Counted from the stretch's first letter, positions 49,301-59,121 are shown. The stretch is DNA of 64,000 bases from Ridgeia piscesae (GCA_025642075.2 JAODUO010001356.1:51001-115000); one strand, 5' to 3'. A program made the numbers and translations. The notes: generated by a model from the sequence alone, not told the origin.

Positions 49301-51577
49301 CCCAGGGGGCATCCCACCCACGGAGGATGTTCTTCACCGCGTAGGCGTTCCATCCAATGAGCGTGGTCCACCCTGAGTGAGGGTGTTCCACCCGAGGAGG
49401 GTGCTCCACCCTGAGTGAGGGCGTTCCATCCATTGAGCGTGCTCCACCCTGAGTGAGGGCGTTCCATCCGAGGAGGGTGTTCTACCCTGAGTGAGGGCGT
49501 TCCATCCGAGGAGGGTGTTCTACCCTGAGTTAGGGCGTTCCATCCGAGGAGGGTGTTCTACCCTGAGTGAGGGCGTTCCATCCGAGGAGGGTGTTCTACC
49601 CTGAGTGAGGGCGTTCCATCCGAGGAGGGTGTTCTACCCTGAGTTAGGGCGTTCCATCCGAGGAGGGTGTTCTACCCTGAGTGAGGGCGTTCCATCCGAG
49701 GAGGGTGTTCTACCCTGAGTGAGGGCGTTCCATCCGAGGAGGGTGTTCTACCCTGAGTGAGGGCGTTCCATCCGAGGAGGGTGTTCTACCCTGAGTGAGG
49801 GCGTTCCATCCGAGGAGGGTGTTCTACCCTGAGTTAGGGCGTTCCATCCGAGGAGGGTGTTCTACCCTGAGTGAGGGCGTTCCATCCGAGGAGGGTGTTC
49901 TACCCTGAGTTAGGGCGTTCCATCCGAGGAGGGTGCTTTCCCCCCTGAGTGAGGGCGTTCCATCCGAGGAGGGTGTTCTACCCTGAGTGAGGGCGTTCCA
50001 TCCGAGGAGGGTGTTCTACCCTGAGTGAGGGCGTTCCATCCGAGGAGGGTGTTCTACCCCTGGGGGGGTTTTGAGGGCGTTCCATCCGAGGAGGGTGTTC
50101 TACCCTGAGTGAGGGCATTCCACCCGAGGAGGGTGTTCTACCCTGAGTGAGGGCATTCCATCCGAGGAGGGTGTTCTACCCTGAGTGAGGGCGTTCCATC
50201 CGAGGAGGGTGTTCTACCATGAGTGAGGGCGTTCCATCCGAGGAGGGTGTTCTACCCTGAGTGAGGGCGTTCCATCCGAGGAGGGTGTTCTACCCTGAGT
50301 GAGGGCATTCCACCCGAGGAGGGTGTTCTACCATGAGTGAGGGCGTTCCATCCGAGGAGGGTGTTCTACCCTGAGTGAGGGCATTCCACCCGAGGAGGGT
50401 GTTCTACCCTGAGTGGGCATCCCCCAGGAGGGTGTTCTACCCTGAGTGAGGGCATTCCACCCGAGGAGGGTGTTCTACCCTGAGTGAGGGCGTTCCACAC
50501 GAGGAGGGTGTTCTACCCTGAGTGAGGGCGTTTCATCCGAGGAGGATGTTCTACCCTGAGTGAGGGCGTTCCACGCGAGGAGGGTGCGCCACCCTGAGTG
50601 AGGACGTGGAATTAAGATACGACATACTGTAGAAGACGCGAGCGGCGGTGATTTCATCATTGTCCTGTCTGTACACATTGCGTTGTTTGGGACGACTGAA
50701 GCATGGTCGTTGTTACTGCTGATGGCAATCTACAGTATCGCATGCTCATTCTGCCTAAACTGTAGATAGCATACACGTGTCTGTTGTTGTTTCCGTGTGT
50801 CACAAAACGATGGCTAGCATGCGACCATGCACAGGGTGCATGCATGCGTCAATGGGACGACCATGAAGTTGATCGACAGAATTCGACACGGTCAATATCA
50901 AGGACTTGCAAAGTGCGATACCTATCGGTAATTTAAGTATGCTGATAACGATGAATATAATGAATAGCAAATATATGTTAATGACTTAGTAATCTGGATA
51001 ACTACGTTATCATGCTCTGTGCTTGCAATTGGCATTTGAATGATTATAATTCCAGATGCATGGCACAGCGAAATGCACTGTTATTATTATTTTATTATAA
51101 ATCGGAGGGCCGCTGCACAACCCTCCGAATTGCAATAAAAATACGATAATTACATTATAAGAAATGGCGGACTAATATCATATGACATGGCTTACGGTGC
51201 ATCACCATGACATGTGTATGCAGTAGTAGACATCTCTCATTGCCACAGGATGTCATTACAAAGTAACGTCGATATAAAATGAATTATTAATTTTAATCGA
51301 CACCTATAATAGCTATATATCTTACTAAAAGTTACTGATGCGATGGTGCCTACCTGAAATGCGGAGTTCTGTACTTGAGGACAGCATTTGATTTCTCGTC
51401 GATTGATGTTAGCTTCTTATCGATTCCACATTTCAACTTGAGCACTTTGATCTTTTCCGGATTAATGCTGTCATGCGCATCGCAGTGGGCGTGTCGAATT
51501 GGTCGTAGGACACCCGAGTCCATCTGGCCATTGTTGTTCGTGCGAGTGATGTTGTGTGTACTTGACGAAGACCCCAT
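28622..51577 (-). CDS. FAM78: FAM78-family gene, three exons, 312 aa
   Basis: Exons 51354-51577, 39774-39887 and 28622-29222 on the minus strand (224 + 114 + 601 nt) join in phase 2 at both introns. GT-AG borders are CAG|GTAGGC..GTTGCAG|GG and AGT|GTAAGT..GTTGCAG|GA. The protein matches vertebrate FAM78A/B along its length: N-terminal MG (a possible myristoylation site), VLKYRTPHF, IGWIQTCTEMNFVNTY, TSWEFPE, PWYG, MNDNFFPQVTW, RQQSFFTFLVA, LGRRARV and PNANNSQTLIWRP. Vertebrate forms are about 260-285 aa; this one adds about 25 residues at the C-terminus. The biochemical role of the family is not established. Both introns hold huge minisatellites that abut the acceptors. The start is divergent from PLPP6. 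Confidence 0.88.
29249..34900. repeat. 23-bp minisatellite, about 240 copies, FAM78 intron 2
   Basis: Unit TGTTGTCAACGAGACAGATC plus AAG. GATACAG and GATACAA units dominate before about 31700. GAGACAG units dominate after it, nearly identical from 32290 to 33740, and the array is degenerate again near 34780-34900. The unit has no stop in any plus frame and 23 is not a multiple of three. A reader therefore cycles through all frames every 69 bp, and open frames of up to 1,184 codons appear. They are antisense to FAM78, intronic and have no unique coding flank, so they are not called as genes. The array begins about 27 bp from exon 3. Confidence 0.97.
34960..36310. repeat. 39-bp minisatellite, about 34 copies, FAM78 intron 2
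   Basis: Unit GAGGTAGACATTAAGAATTT, then GGAGGTAGACAGGGACATG. Being 13 codons long and stop-free, it yields a 304-codon plus frame (MEVDIKNLEVDRD repeated) and Ser- or Leu/Tyr-rich minus frames. Units left of about 35370 contain GTGTGG insertions that break the frame, which argues against selection for coding. Confidence 0.93.
36422..36705 (+). mobile_element. tRNA-derived SINE
   Basis: Head GGGCGCGGTGGCGTAGAGGC (box A) and AGGTTTGAATATCC (box B). Body CGCTCCAGTTCAGATAAATG, tail GGGAGTAAAGCGTGAAGCGC then TTTGAA. It is the most complete copy of the family in the window. Confidence 0.75.
36706..37200. other. AT-rich intron sequence
   Basis: TTATTA-rich stretch in FAM78 intron 2; no feature seen. 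Confidence 0.5.
37202..37619 (+). CDS. Unassigned open frame, possibly an exon-like fragment
   Basis: Open on the plus strand from the TAA at 37199-37201, with an ATG at 37260. It encodes PTAIDRPTIDRPMAVARPVD, then ESVFQEDRNEQ, SRLANRSDVLIGRETVGNST and AEYKARFRSVVIDRAAIFME. Composition and third-position GC are more coding-like than the surroundings. It runs directly into the 29-bp array, whose translated units form its end, and lies antisense in FAM78 intron 2. Function unknown; chance remains likely. Confidence 0.22.
37540..38985. repeat. 29-bp minisatellite, about 50 copies, with a dimeric subregion
   Basis: Unit CAGCAACTGACGCTGTCAAC plus ATCGGCAGA. Between about 37600 and 37940 a 57-58-bp dimer repeats (GGCGACAGCAGCTCACGCTG next to GGCTGACAGCAACTGACGCT), a young higher-order block. 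Later units vary singly (CCGGCAG, CTGCAG, TATCGGC). Confidence 0.93.
38998..39029. other. Strong hairpin after the 29-bp array
   Basis: GCAATGTCCCCC (38999-39010) and GGGGGACATTGC (39017-39028) pair over 12 bp around the loop TGCATC. A second CTGTCCCCCC copy precedes it. Confidence 0.7.
39305..39585. repeat. 53-bp minisatellite, about 5 copies
   Basis: GAATGCAGTCAAACGACATC starts at 39305, 39358, 39411, 39464, 39517 and (diverging) 39570. Each unit continues ACCTCTAGTCCGACAGCAAT and CGTAACTCAACAC. It lies about 190 bp from FAM78 exon 2. Confidence 0.93.
39774..39887 (-). CDS. FAM78: FAM78 exon 2
   Basis: The 114-nt exon encodes AVAIIDVPPLLDSQAVQIGW and then IQTCTEMNFVNTYGNEG, the most conserved stretch of the family. 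The donor is AGT|GTAAGT. Its first 22 bases are almost identical to the 32-bp unit of the array immediately upstream in the intron. Confidence 0.88.
39888..40860. repeat. 32-bp minisatellite seeded by the exon 2 splice acceptor
   Basis: On the minus (gene) strand the unit is GGCTGTAACTATCATCGACG plus TGGTTGTTGCAT, about 30 copies ending exactly at exon 2. Exon 2 begins GGCTGTTGCCATCATCGACG, and units near 40430 read GGCTGTTGCTATCATC, so array and exon edge share a source. At least three intronic units keep GTTGCAG|GG like the real acceptor; most have GTTGCAT. Confidence 0.93.
40861..42354. other. FAM78 intron 1, no gene recognised
   Basis: Unique-looking AT-rich sequence with short unsupported frames. 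Confidence 0.45.
42355..42540 (+). mobile_element. SINE 3' half, same family
   Basis: Shares GAATGCTTCCCATAGAAG, GAACAGGTCTG, GAGTAAAGTGTAAACCGCTT and GCTATATAATAACTTACCTT with the SINE at 22225-22515. The tRNA head is missing. Confidence 0.6.
42602..44492. mobile_element. PIF/Harbinger-derived element with nested inverted repeats
   Basis: Outer inverted repeats of about 150 bp (42602-42755 and 44340-44492) are built from ACCGACTAxCGCCGACTTC blocks. Inner inverted repeats of about 280 bp (43115-43400 and 43630-43908) share GGAGCTTCGCCGTCAGC, AATCAGTCGCACC and ACCGCTAGCG. On the minus strand near 44150-43985 a transposase relic reads GACVHLVQELRQKERDNC and PHVFDNLLTMVAPHDRR, matching the N-terminal part of Harbinger nucleases (HARBI1/DDE_4 type). 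No complete DDE domain remains. No target duplication could be fixed. Confidence 0.7.
44493..45539. other. FAM78 intron 1, no gene recognised
   Basis: No repeat or exon signal identified. Confidence 0.4.
45540..45900. repeat. Dispersed repeat, copy 2
   Basis: Partner of 19390-19750, same orientation. Blocks CTCACGGAGCCTGGGTAACT at about 45572 and CTCACGGAGCCTGGGTAAAC at about 45862 lie about 290 bp apart. Confidence 0.65.
45901..47510. other. FAM78 intron 1: (TA)n tract and unsupported frames
   Basis: (TA)n at about 46338-46380. An 84-codon minus frame at 46583-46837 and a C homopolymer at 47170-47180 were seen. No gene is supported. Confidence 0.4.
47520..47605 (+). repeat. (CACCGT/CACCAT)n short tandem repeat
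   Basis: Hexanucleotide-like repeats, about 12 copies of CACCGTCAC-type units. The plus frame would read a Pro-Ser run; no gene context. Confidence 0.85.
47606..48179. other. FAM78 intron 1, no gene recognised
   Basis: No feature identified. Confidence 0.4.
48180..48480 (+). mobile_element. Probable second tRNA-derived SINE family
   Basis: Box A-like TGGTCGCACGGTAGAGG and box B-like CCGTTTCGAAAC, then GTGTCTTTCGGAAGACACAC then TAAAAGCCGGTGGTC, a motif typical of SINE bodies. It differs from the family at 36422. Confidence 0.5.
48481..49250. other. FAM78 intron 1, no gene recognised
   Basis: Mixed composition with CG-rich patches (48690-48860); no family recognised. Confidence 0.4.
49255..50610. 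repeat. 38-bp minisatellite, about 35 copies, FAM78 intron 1
   Basis: Unit GAGTGAGGGCGTTCCATCCG plus AGGAGGGTGTTCTACCCT. The left 200 bp are divergent (GGGATATTCC variants), the centre is almost identical, and irregular units at 49930, 50060 and 50410 carry small insertions or deletions. The array ends about 745 bp from the exon 1 donor. Confidence 0.95.
50611..51353. other. FAM78 intron 1 near the donor, no gene
   Basis: Unique sequence; no feature. Confidence 0.45.
51354..51577 (-). CDS. FAM78: FAM78 exon 1
   Basis: ATG at 51577 opens MGSSSSTHNITRTNNNGQ. Gly2 followed by Ser favours N-myristoylation, as in vertebrate members that begin MGC. The exon ends CATTTCAG|GTAGGC after VLKYRTPHF, leaving two bases (AG) that form Arg75 with the G of exon 2. 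Confidence 0.85.
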
Positions 51578-52357
51578 CGCGCCGTCAACTGAAGCGAGGG
51601 ACTGCGAAAATCTGCGTCGATATCCTTAACAATCTGCTCAGCCGATTCGGCGAATCCAGCCGGGCATAACGGTTGACAGCACTGTTTATTCGAGACAGCT
51701 CGCACGCCGCGCAGTCGTGGCGCGAAACCATCCAGTGCTATCAACTGATCAACACACTGAAATTGCCAGCTTTATGCATGAACCTGCATCGCGCACGCAA
51801 CCACTAGACTTTGTCTTCGTGCGGCTAAGCATTACGACAGCGAACTAACACGTAAACAGACTTCCTTCGCAGAATTCGACGCTAAGCAAAATGCTATTGG
51901 CGGACCTGAAGTGTGACCAGCTTTCTTGGAATTGCATTTACTCCTGACCGATCATTGTCATAAAATATAGAACAGCTTCACATAAATCATTTGCACCGCC
52001 GTTCAAATAACACCGTGACCTGGTTCGTGTTACCAGTTTCCAGTTAACTACCCGCACAGAGCCTACCAGGTCTTTCCATGTTCACGAACCTAATATTATT
52101 TCCTCAAATGTCACGGCAAATGATTTACGTCCTCGTTCCTATGCGACAATGCATTCACACGAAACGTGCGTACTACTTCCGGTAAAAACATTCCTTGTGA
52201 TGTCAGGGGTCAAATCGGGGTCAGCATGTTGTTGATGTTCTTTAGCCTTCATTCCTCCGTTCATCCAACGTAATACAGACCGTATGCCTTACCCGAAGAC
52301 TCAGCAGTGAACAACGCCTTGTGCATTGTTACAGCCATCGATCGAACTGCGTAGGCG
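51578..52357. promoter_or_regulatory. Shared upstream region of FAM78 and PLPP6
   Basis: About 780 bp separate the divergent start codons (FAM78 minus at 51577, PLPP6 plus at 52358). It should hold both 5' UTRs and a bidirectional promoter. No TATA box stands out. CpGs are moderately frequent near both ends. No regulatory site is claimed. Confidence 0.5.
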
Positions 52358-52661
52358 ATGGAAACGAAACGGAGAGTGATTAGCGGCGAGTCGGAGGGTT
52401 GTGACAGTGCCGTGAGCGATAATGGGGACCGGCAACGTGTAAAGCGTAGTTTGGCAGGTTCGATTGTTGATATAGATGACATATTAACCAAGCGTCTCGC
52501 AATTTGCGCCAACTGTGATTCTACATTTGGATTTATGCGACCGGCTATGAAGCTTTTAGAGTTATCTGGCCACGGAGTGCCGTGGATCCTAGGCAGTGTG
52601 CTGGCAGTTTTTGTATCGCATCAAATAAAGACGCAGGAGAAATTCATTAACCTCTTAATGG
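52358..52661 (+). CDS. PLPP6: PLPP6 exon 1
   Basis: The first ATG opens METKRRVISGESEGCDSAVS, an acidic disordered head, then ILTKRLAICAN and RPAMKLLELSGHGVPW. It ends ATGG|GTAAGT, a strong donor. Alignment to the family across the junction (INLLM-A-LFVD) supports the boundary. Confidence 0.88.
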
Positions 52662-55600
52662 GTAAGTAGTAATTTGTTTTATATCAGCTACAATGTCACA
52701 AGTTACAGTGGCAATGCAATAATTCGGCACTTATGCAGAATTCAGACCCACTAAAATGTTGCCATTGTAACTGTATTTGGTACTTGATTTTGTTAATTCA
52801 ATCATTTAACATCATCTTGCGCATATTTATGTTTTATGAACTTAGCAGACTTTTGAGGTCGAAAAGATATTGTGGTTGGCATAAACAAACTGTCTATCGC
52901 TCATCGCAGTAACACATGCACCACTGCGCTTGCGTCGTTGCGACTGGCATAAATTGGAGCGCAATATTTGTGAAACATAGATATACCTGGCAATGCTAAT
53001 TGATCATGTTGTTTAGGTTGTGTGAGGTATCCAATATAGGCAAACATACATTTATAATGGCAAAACTGAGGTGGGTTCAAATTCTGCATTTAAGTGCCCA
53101 ATAATTCTGCTGCAAAACAAATTTATTACTGGTTCCTTTAGATTTAGTTAGTTTTAGTTAATTTGGATTTCTAAAATATAAGCTAGACTGCATGATTGGA
53201 TCCAAACATGTATTTGAATTTGTATTTGAGTTCAGACAGTTGGTGTATTTGTATTTGAAATCACAAAATGGCATGTATTTGATATTTGGTCAAGATTTGA
53301 AAAGTATTTGCAATAAAACATTGCACATAAAACAATACCAACAACAGGCAAAGCATTTCCTCACATAGTGGGGCTGGCTCAACATCCAGACAGAATGTTC
53401 TTCACACTTGTGGTAGGGTCAATAGTAGGGGCTTCTGTAATTTCCGGTACAGCTGCCAGAACAGGCTTCGGAATGAGTTGGCACAGATTTAAAACATATA
53501 TGTGTGTTCATGTGATGTTTATACTTCATGTGTAGTGTAATATTGCTATATAATGTAACTCATAGCCGAGCATCGGAACCATGTGCTACAATATGTTGGC
53601 CTTTCCAATTTAGTTTTGGATGAGGGGTGGGGGGGCATAAATCCTATCCAATATAACTGACATGCTGTGTGACATTCATGTTTGATATTGAATGATGTCC
53701 TCATGTTTTGCTGGAATACATAATTTATCAGCAGACACTACTGATATATACTATAGCCCTATAATAATTACAGTAGCACTTGGAAACAGATATGCACACA
53801 ACAGCCTTTTATTTGAGCTGGCCTATATTATGTCTTCATACTTGCAGATTAATTACATTTTAGTAATATTAAACTACACATAAAGTATTAATTTCATACA
53901 AAGTGCATATATGTTTTAAATCCGCTACAAACCGTTCCGGCAGTTCCAGGTGTTGTTCCATAAATTACAGAGACCCCAATAGTGGACGGGTAGCAGGGCA
54001 AAAATTGGCCTACTATGAAGCTGCTGGTCAAAGCTTGGCAGCAATGAATGAATGGGAAATCAATGAGGCGTATCAACCACCACCCATAGAGATAAAAATA
54101 GGTATTGACTGGGAAAATGGTTCACTTTAAAGAATCCTCCTGTCACTTTCTGTGTAAACATATTGGACTAGCACAAAAGAAGCCACATTCCTCAAATGCA
54201 GGGGTAGAACTTACCTGACTAGTTGGTGCAGATAATGGCTGGCTTATACTAACTTATAGTTATAAACCAGCCTGTCAATTAGTCAGGTGGTGTAGTAAAG
54301 TTCAAGGTGTCATGTCGTTATGAAAAATACGTATTCAGTCATAAAATGTTGTATTAAAAGATTTATTTTGCAATACTTCATTCAAGTAAAACTCACAAAC
54401 AAATCTAAAATTTTAATTTTGTTATATCTAGGAGACAGAATGTAGAAGATGAACACTAAATATATACTTTACACACTATACAAGATTGCTGATTTAGTAA
54501 CATCATAGCCCTATGTTTTCTTCAAAAAAGATATGCCATAATTTATAAGTTGTATGGTGGGATTAAATTGTGCAACAAACATGTTTGTGACCCAGTGACA
54601 AAGTATTCAAACTGTGTTTTTTTACATGCAGAATTTGCCACAAGTGACAGTTTTTTATTTAAATATGGCGGAGCTAACTGTAATAACAAGAGCCATAATA
54701 ACATGTCAAGATCACTGCCAATAAATGGGCAATAAAGTTGATATTCCAAACATGCACAATCTTACCTGCATAGCCAACGTATTGCAGTCGCATCAAATTG
54801 CCATTTGTGTAATATGTTACCCGCTGAACATCATTACATTAAAATGTTTTTGAAACTACTGAATGCGTCGCCATCATTAACAAATAAGTCCCAAATAAAA
54901 GGTGTAAATAAAACTATGCACTAGGACTTGGAAGTTGAAGCGTTGGCCACCATGCAGTGGTAATGAGAGCGAAAACACAACAAATGTCTGGCATCCTATA
55001 TGACACATGTTCATTTACTGCTTATTTACTGCTTAGTTCTTTAGCAGTTTTTTTTAGCACTGATGCCAGACCTGACTGACGCAAACAGTTCCGAAGCACA
55101 GCTACATAACCTCTTCCAAATTAGTCCTGTAAAATGTTCTACTTCCTGCAACAATTAGGACACCAGTATTCAATTTCAGAAAGAGAAAAGGACGCGTTTT
55201 AACTATAACCGTCTAGCTGTGGCCAAAGACAGTATACAAATAAAGGCATTGTATTAACTAGTCAAGTGTGAATAATGTAATGTCAAACATTTTTATGTAT
55301 GCATTTTATTTAATGCCTGGAATGTGACCCTCAATTAGCAATTATGCACCATGCAGTTACAGTGATCTAATGAGCCAGTCATTTTATTGCAATATAATTT
55401 ATTTTAACAACAAATTAGGCTACAGACAGATAGTGGATAGTTATTAAGTCACATCAGTCTATTCTAGATACAAGAAAAACTAGTTGGCTGGAGCACATTC
55501 CATAAAATGCAATGTATATGAGGCAGTGATCAAATCATTGTAGCTCGCACCTTCTATAACAAGCTTTTAAAGGGGGACTATGTAGCCTGAGGGAATCTAG

Positions 55601-58600
55601 TGCAGACGCACTTTGTTGGCCAATGTTTTGTGGCTGTTGCTGGTATCATGACGTTCTGGCCTATTGACAACTTGGCTGAGATAACTCAGTCCTGATCCCA
55701 AGACAACTTGGACACTATCCTGATTATCTGATCACAACTAGAGAAAGATTAATTGCGGCAACAAAATAAGTCAAAATATTAAATTAAGCATCCTTAAGCT
55801 AATTAATACGTCCTTAAGCTAAACATTACATTGCCTCATGACATTAAAACATCTGGCTGTCTAGCAGCTTTCAAGGATGCCTACAGACTCATTTATTTTG
55901 ATTCTCATTTCTTGTGGCATAGTTTAATTTCTGCATTACTTTAATCAATCTTTTATATAAACCTACTTACATATTCATTATGTCTATTAACATTAGATCA
56001 GCTAAAAAGATTCTTCTTATTCTATTTATTTTAAAACTTAACACATTTTTATTACTGTATTTATGTATATTCTTCTAATTATGTATTTATATCTTAGGAT
56101 TATTCCAATGGATTATAGTGCATTAATTACCATAGGTATGTAAGGTTCAACATGCTGTAAAGTGCCACAAAATATTTATAATTGTATGTGGTGCTATCTG
56201 AAATTAAATAGATTATTATGGTGGTGGCCAGAGAAACTAAAACAATTATATGACAGCAACGATTTTTAGATACCACAATTAATCTTTCTCTAGGTGTTGA
56301 AGTATAACCAGGAGGGAGACCAAGTTGTCTGAGGACCAGGCCCAAATTGTCTTGACAACTTGCCTGGGCTAAGTTGTCTCGGGCCGAGTGGTCCATGGAC
56401 TGAGTGGTCCGGGGACCAAGTGGTCCATGGACTGAGTGGTCTGGGGACCAAATGGTCCATGAACTAACTGTGGAGTTACGTGACAATATAAACTAAAATG
56501 TAAGGGTGTGGGAAGGAACTTATGATCACAATATTGTAATGATGATAAGTTGTCCCTGGTGTGTTGCTCCAAGTGTGTGTAAGCTGGTTATTTACATGGT
56601 GTGTTGCTCCAGCAATGAGGGAGCTAGTTATTTACTTGGTGTGTGGCTGCAAGCGTGTGTAAACTAGTTATTTACTGGTATGTTGCTTCAGGTGTGTGTA
56701 AGTTAGTTATCTACCTGGTGTGTTGTTCTAGGGATGTGTAAGCTAGTTATCTGCATGGTGTGTTGCTCCAAGGATGTGTAAGCTAGTTATCTGCCCGGTG
56801 TGTTGCTCCAGGGATCAGTAAGCTAGCTATATGCTTGGTGTGTTGCTCCAGGGATGTGTAAGCTAGTTATTTGTCTGGTGTGTTGCTCCAGGGATGTGTA
56901 AGCTAGTTATCTGCCCGGTGTGTTGCTCCAGGGATGTGTAAGCTAGTTATTTGCCTGGTGTATAGCTCCAGGGGTGTGTAAGCTAGTTACTTGTCTGGTG
57001 TGTTTCTCCAGGGATGTGTAAGATAGTTATTTGCATGGTGTGTTGCTCCAGGGGTGTGTAAGCTAGTTATCTACCTGGTGTGTTGCTCCATGGATGTGTA
57101 CGCTAGTTATCTGCATGGTGTGTTGCTCCAGGGGTGTGTAAGCTAGTTATCTGCCTGGTGTGTTGCTCTAAAGATGTGTAAGCTAGTTATCTGCCTGGTG
57201 TTTTGCCCCAGGGATGTGTAAGCTAGTTATCTGCCTGGTTTGCTGGTCCAGGGATGTATAAGCTAGTTATATGCCTGGTGTGTTGCTCTAAGGATGTGTA
57301 AGCTAGTTATTTGCATGGTGTGTTGCTCCTGCAATGTGTAAGCTAGTTATTTGCCTGATGTGTTTCTCCAGGAATGTATAAGGTAGTTACTTGCCTGATG
57401 TGTTGGTCCAGTGATGTGTAAGATAGTTATTTGCCTTATGTGCTGCTCCAGGGTTGTGTAAGCTAGTTATTTGCCTGGTGTGCTGCTCCAGGGGTGTGTA
57501 AGCTAGTTATTTGCCTGGTGTGCTGCTCCAGGGGTGTGTAAGCTAGTTATTTGCCTGGTGTGTTGCTCCAGGGTTGTGTAAGCTAGTTATTTGCCTGGTG
57601 TGTTGCTCCAGGGTTGTGTAAGCTAGTTATTTGCCTGGTGTGCTGCTCCAGGGTTGTGTAATCTAGTTATTTGCCTGGTGTGTTGCTCCAGGGGTGTGTA
57701 AGCTAGTTATTCCTGTTCTTCATTTGTAACTAGTTATTCTGGTGTTTGCTCCAGGGTTGTTAAGCTAGTTATTTGCCATGGTGTGTTTCCAAGTTGTGTT
57801 CAACATGCTGTAAAGTTGACTATTTGATTTGGTGTGTTGCTCCAGGGGTGTGAAAGCTAGTTATTTGCCATTGTGTGCTTCCAGGGTTGTGTAAGCATAA
57901 TTATTTGCCTGTGTGTTGCTTCCGGGGGGTTGTCTAAAGCTAGTTATTTGCCTGGCTGTTGCTGGGCCAGGGTTGTGTAAGCTAGTTATTTGCCTGGTTT
58001 GTTGCTCCAGGGGTGTGAAAGCTAGTTATTTGCCTGGTGTGGATGCTCCAGGGTTGTGTAAGCTAGTTATTTGCCTGGTGTGTTGCTCAAAGGGGTGTGT
58101 AAGCTAGTTATTTGCCTGGTGTGTTGCTCCAGGGTTGTGTAAGCTAGTTATTTGCCTGGTGTGTTGCTCCATGGATGTGTAAGCTAGTTATCTGCATGGT
58201 GTGTTGCTCCAGGGGTGTGTAAGCTAGTTATCTGCCTGGTGTGTTGCTCCAGGGTTGTGTAAGCTAGTTATTTGCCTGGTGTGTTGCTCCATGGATGTGT
58301 AAGCTAGTTATCTGCATGGTGTGTTGCTCCAAGGTGTGTAAGCTAGTTATCTGCCTGGTGCATTGCTCCAGGGTTGTGTAAGCTAGTTATTTGCCTGGTG
58401 TGTAGCTCCAGGGGCGTGTAAGCTAGTTATTTGCCTGGTGTGTTGCTCCAGGGGTGTGTAAGCTAGTTATTTGCCTGGTGTGTTGCTCCAGGGTTGTGTA
58501 AGCTAGTTATTTGCCTGGTGTGTTGCTCCAGGGGTGTGTAAGCTAGTTATTTGCCTGGTGTGTTGCTCCAGGGTTGTGTAAGCTAGTTATTTGCCTGGTG

Positions 58601-59121
58601 TGTTGCTCCAGGGGTGTGTAAGCTAGTTATTTGCCTGGTGTGTTGCTCCAGGGGCGTGTAAGCTAGTTATTTGCCTGGTGTGTTGCTCCAGGGGTGTGTA
58701 GATTAGTTATTTATATTGAACATTTTATTTTTCAGCACTGTTCGTAGACGTCGTTATTGTCGCGGTCATCAAGTTGCTTGTGAGACGGCCGCGGCCACAA
58801 CACAACCAGATGGACATGCTAACAGTCATGGCTATCGACGGCTACTCATTCCCTAGTGGACATGCGACAAGGGCAGCTATGGTCCTCTGCTTCATCCTTG
58901 GACACTTTGCCCTCCGGCCAGCGTGGACTGCTGCCCTAGTGCTGTGGTCAGTCGCAGTCCCTCTGTCTCGAGTCTTCCTGGGCAGACATCACACTGTGGA
59001 CATTGTTGTGGGAGTGGCCATTGGTGTCCTGCAGTACTGGTACATTGTGCAGCGTCTGTGGCTGTCGTCAGAAACATGCGAGAAAATTCTACGACCAATA
59101 CACGAGGAACTGCACATCTAG
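52358..59121 (+). CDS. PLPP6: PLPP6-like polyisoprenoid/presqualene diphosphate phosphatase, two exons
   Basis: Exons 52358-52661 and 58736-59121 (304 + 386 nt) join in phase 1 to give 229 aa. This is a PAP2-type phosphatase of the endoplasmic reticulum membrane; vertebrate PLPP6 dephosphorylates presqualene and polyisoprenoid diphosphates. All three PAP2 motifs are present: K114-x6-R121-P122, P141-S-G-H144, and S179-R-x5-H186-x3-D190. The family signature RPAMKLLELSGHGVPW is encoded in exon 1. Hydrophobic segments around 74-90, 101-117, 148-162, 166-182 and 191-205 fit a multi-pass protein. Vertebrate PLPP6 is longer (about 290 aa) because of a disordered N-terminus; here that part is about 40 residues. 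The intron (6,074 bp) ends in a 40-bp minisatellite. AATAAA at 59890 is a candidate poly(A) signal. Confidence 0.9.
52662..56529. other. PLPP6 intron, mobile-element fragments only
   Basis: Holds a CAAATAC-family patch (53200-53340) and a CAGGGGTAGAAC fragment (54199-54320). A 75-codon frame at 53903-54130 has no splice support. At 56380-56470 a short repeat alternates TGGTCCATGGACTGAG and GGGGACCAAGTGGTCC. Confidence 0.5.
54199..54320. mobile_element. Fragment of the CAGGGGTAGAAC MITE family
   Basis: Begins CAGGGGTAGAACTTACCTGA with ACTAGT nearby, like the left end of 8695-9281. The right border is uncertain. Confidence 0.5.
56530..58712. repeat. 40-bp minisatellite, about 54 copies, at the 3' end of the PLPP6 intron
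   Basis: Unit CTGGTGTGTTGCTCCAGGGG plus TGTGTAAGCTAGTTATTTGC. Most units hold a CTCCAG|G acceptor-like site followed within about 6 nt by a GTGTGTAAG donor-like site. It is irregular at 57715-57960, where several units carry small insertions or deletions. The last unit ends about 23 bp from the true acceptor at 58735. Confidence 0.95.
58736..59121 (+). CDS. PLPP6: PLPP6 exon 2 with all catalytic motifs
   Basis: Starts after CATTTTATTTTTCAG|CACTG. It encodes KLLVRRPRP, NQMDM, FPSGHATRAA and SRVFLGRHHTVD, then a last helix, and stops at 59119-59121. Confidence 0.92.

Noticed and set aside
53903..54130. 75-codon frame in the PLPP6 intron
   Set aside because: Lacks exon borders and family similarity; probably chance.
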